Below, piece after piece: positions 6,684 through 8,747 of a DNA stretch of 8,747 nt. The first letter of the stretch is position 1. Every line of letters begins with the position of its first letter. The position numbers and the translations under genes are program-made. Source of the stretch: Bacillota bacterium (GTDB lineage: Bacteria; Bacillota; Clostridia; Peptostreptococcales; Anaerovoracaceae); the NCBI GenBank assembly GCA_905372035.1, contig CAJPNN010000058.1:1-8747 (forward strand), written 5' to 3'. A model generated the notes under the pieces. That model made no database searches. It worked only from the letters and a program-made list of their open reading frames with translations, and had not been told where the DNA came from.

Positions 6684-6731
6684 ATGCCCCAACTATTCCT
6701 AAAATGTATATTTAGGGAATAGTTGGGGCAT
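6684..6731. terminator. Long hairpin between convergent genes, likely bidirectional terminator
   Basis: ATGCCCCAACTATTCC (6684-6699) and GGAATAGTTGGGGCAT (6716-6731) are perfect 16-bp inverted copies. TAAA/TTTA (6700-6703 and 6711-6714) extend the stem across one bulged G (6715), leaving a 7-base loop. The hairpin starts 42 bases after the GH18 stop and 13 bases beyond the stop of the opposite-strand gene. T-tracts are weak: the minus strand has TTCTTT after the stem, the plus strand has none. It fits best as the terminator of the minus-strand gene, also blocking readthrough from the left. Confidence 0.7.
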
Positions 6732-6744
6732 CTAAATACATATA

Positions 6745-8685
6745 CTACTTGTCAGTGTATACCGGTTTTCCTTCAAAGAACGTTTTTACAGGCTTCACAT
6801 TTTCAATTTCATCTATAGATACTTTTCTTATATTCATATTTAGTATCATAACATCAGCTTTCTTACCAACTTCTATACTTCCAATTTCTTTATCAAGATT
6901 TATAGTTTTGGCACCGTTTATCGTCGATGCTTTTAAAGTATCATCCAATGAAAGTGCTTCATCCCAATTTTTTAACGGTCCGATAAGTTTAATTTTTGTA
7001 TATTCTTTAGGATCCTGAGATTTATTTTTATCTGTAGTTCTTATGTAGTCTTTTGTATCTTTACCATACCACAGATTAAATATTTTTTGTGGCAATGTAC
7101 GTGTTTGTGCGCTGTAATAAAGCCAACCCATATCAGGTTTGGTAACAACATAATCTGAATGGAATGCGACATTTATTCCGTTTTTAATTAAACTGTTCAT
7201 CGGATATTGAGTATCCAAGGCAGTTTTACTGCTCATTATCGGAAGATATACATCCCAATAATAGTCATCCATTACAGCCCAATATGGAGCTACAATCGCA
7301 GCTACTCCGAGTTCTTTCATCCTTTTTTTATCGCTGTCTTTGATGAACTGACAATGAGCAAAGCAAACCCTGTTGTTTTTAAGTTCGGGATATTGTTTTT
7401 CCACTTTTTCAAGTTCGTTAAGAGCAAATGTTGCAGCTTCATCTCCGATTTGATGTATATGAAGATTTAGACCGTTTTTTGCAGCATACTCAAAAACATT
7501 ATGCATCATATATCCTTTATTTGCCCATATATTGTTGCTCTCTATATCACCGTTCTCCAACACATTATCTGCATACATTCCTTTGCTCATATATGCCGTG
7601 CCTTCTTCAAGAACCTGGTCCGCCATCATCTTGATCGTGGTAATTTTATAATTAGATGCCGGACTCAATTTGTTAGCTTTTTTTACCCACATATCAAGAT
7701 ATTTTTCACATTCTTCCCAATTTTTAAATTCATACGGTTGAACCCAAAATGATCCTCTAAGCCTAAAATTTAATTCATTTGACTTCGCCATCTCTTTTAA
7801 TGCTGTCCAATAGTTTTCCGAGCTTTTTTTACTGAGCGCCAATACACCTGCATCAAATGCTGATGTTATCCCGATACCTGCCAACCATTTTTCTTCATCT
7901 TTTATAGCTTCTTTACACTGTTTAACCGTATAATCAGGCTTTAATTTGTTGATTAAATTTGCAGCAGATTCCTTTAGATGTCCCGTTGGATCACCGTTTT
8001 TATCCACAACAATACGTCCACCATTTTTTTTATAATCTGCATTATATCGTTCTGCAAATTTTTTATCGATGCCACATTTTTCTAACGCTTTTGTATTTAC
8101 CCAATATGCATGTCCGTCAACTTCCTGCATAATCATAGGCTTGTCAGGACATACTTTATCCAATATCTCACGTGTGGGACTGTTATTTTCAAATACTGAA
8201 ACTGTCCATCCCGAACCCGCATATACTTTTAAATCAGGATTTTTTTCTACAAATTTTTTAATTATATCTTGCATTTCCTTAACACTCAATATGTCGGCAA
8301 GGTCTATTTCATATTTTGCCTGTAAAGCTGTTGCAAAATGCATGTGTGCCTCTGTAATATTCGGCATTACGGTATTTCCTTTTGCATCTATAATAGATGT
8401 ATTACCATCTTTTTTATATTTCATTGCTCCTTTCTCATCACCCACATAGGCGATTTTTCCATCTTTAAAAACTACTGCTGTGGGGTTTTGAACATCCCCG
8501 ATAATTTGCTCCACCTCTGCATTTTTTATAATGATAACTTCCTCAGCAGTCTTATTTGATGTCTTTGTTACTTCGGATTTTTCTTCGGAACATCCTGCCA
8601 ACATTCCTATACTTAACATACAAATAACAACTATCGGCACTACTGTTTTAAAAATCTTTTTTTGCAATTTAGAAATACTCATCAT
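6745..8685 (-). CDS. Amidohydrolase family 3 (YtcJ-like) lipoprotein
   Basis: A 646-residue exported lipoprotein. The N-terminus has a basic start, a hydrophobic core (about 14-29) and the lipobox LAGC with Cys32 as lipid anchor; a Ser/Glu/Lys-rich linker follows. Residues about 50-645 match metal-dependent amidohydrolases of family 3: an N-terminal beta segment (AVVFKDGKIAYVGD), the HxH pair in EAHMHF (His114, His116), DGHAYWVNTKAL (190-201), GGRIVVDKNGDPTGHLKESA (222-241), IKMMADQ (Lys352 may be the bridging lysine), HIHQIGDEA (His409, His411), FAHCQF (His444), FHSDYVV (Asp511) and the C-terminal EIGSIEVGKKADVMILN (600-616). Family members hydrolyse amide or C-N bonds of varied small molecules; the substrate here is unknown. 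The usual PGFIDxHxH is replaced by MPNITEAHMH. AAAGGAGA (8698-8691) lies 5 bases before the first of two adjacent ATG codons. TATTAT at 8741-8736 may be its -10, with the -35 outside the window. Confidence 0.9.
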   Translation of the reverse strand: MMSISKLQKKIFKTVVPIVVICMLSIGMLAGCSEEKSEVTKTSNKTAEEVIIIKNAEVEQIIGDVQNPTAVVFKDGKIAYVGDEKGAMKYKKDGNTSIIDAKGNTVMPNITEAHMHFATALQAKYEIDLADILSVKEMQDIIKKFVEKNPDLKVYAGSGWTVSVFENNSPTREILDKVCPDKPMIMQEVDGHAYWVNTKALEKCGIDKKFAERYNADYKKNGGRIVVDKNGDPTGHLKESAANLINKLKPDYTVKQCKEAIKDEEKWLAGIGITSAFDAGVLALSKKSSENYWTALKEMAKSNELNFRLRGSFWVQPYEFKNWEECEKYLDMWVKKANKLSPASNYKITTIKMMADQVLEEGTAYMSKGMYADNVLENGDIESNNIWANKGYMMHNVFEYAAKNGLNLHIHQIGDEAATFALNELEKVEKQYPELKNNRVCFAHCQFIKDSDKKRMKELGVAAIVAPYWAVMDDYYWDVYLPIMSSKTALDTQYPMNSLIKNGINVAFHSDYVVTKPDMGWLYYSAQTRTLPQKIFNLWYGKDTKDYIRTTDKNKSQDPKEYTKIKLIGPLKNWDEALSLDDTLKASTINGAKTINLDKEIGSIEVGKKADVMILNMNIRKVSIDEIENVKPVKTFFEGKPVYTDK

Positions 8686-8747
8686 ACTTATCTCCTTTCA
8701 TGCAACATAAATAAAAGTATTCGGTTACTAATTACATAATATATATC

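Noticed and set aside
8069..8449. 126-codon open frame on the plus strand opposite the amidohydrolase gene
   Set aside because: It is antisense to a well-supported protein with intact family motifs; its Phe/Ser/Cys/His-rich translation matches no family I know. The other plus-strand frames in 6749-8559 are the same kind of shadow.
5196..8685. GH18 gene plus amidohydrolase as one amino-sugar scavenging system (polymer cleavage followed by deacetylation)
   Set aside because: The genes are convergent with a terminator between them, so they are not cotranscribed, and family 3 amidohydrolases are not specific for N-acetyl sugars. The idea is attractive but unsupported here.

Overview
The window looks like chromosomal DNA from a low-GC Gram-positive bacterium of the class Clostridia. 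The evidence is AT-rich sequence with strong AGGAGG-type ribosome binding sites, an IspH/ribosomal protein S1 gene fusion typical of Clostridia, the Firmicutes cluster alaS-ireB-ruvX, and secreted proteins with a clostridial copper-amine-oxidase-like stalk domain and a lipobox signal peptide. The genus cannot be fixed from the sequence alone.

Left part (1-4256, + strand): the window opens inside an ispH-rpsA fusion, showing the last ~90 residues of IspH (isoprenoid synthesis, MEP pathway) followed by four S1 RNA-binding repeats and an acidic tail. After a 115-bp gap with a GC-rich stem-loop comes a complete alanyl-tRNA synthetase gene (alaS). Middle (4257-5195, + strand): ireB, a small regulatory phosphoprotein gene, has a convincing promoter and a Rho-independent terminator of its own. 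It is followed by ruvX/yqgF, a RNase H-fold nuclease of rRNA processing. Right part: directly abutting ruvX is a secreted glycoside hydrolase family 18 protein with a C-terminal stalk domain (5196-6641, + strand). Converging on it from the other strand is a large amidohydrolase-family-3 lipoprotein (6745-8685). A long perfect hairpin lies between the two stop codons.

The first four genes are translation, RNA and housekeeping functions in an order that is conserved in Firmicutes. The last two encode exported hydrolases, and this is where the locus leaves the conserved order: ruvX is usually followed by the small gene yrzB in many Firmicutes, but here by the GH18 gene. I see no RNA genes, CRISPR array, insertion sequence, phage gene or attachment site, and no strong sign of an undescribed multi-gene system. 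The points most worth a second look are an in-frame ribosome binding site and ATG at the IspH/S1 junction, the GH18 gene in the ruvX transcription unit, an inverted repeat embracing the ireB promoter, and the divergent first metal-binding motif of the amidohydrolase.
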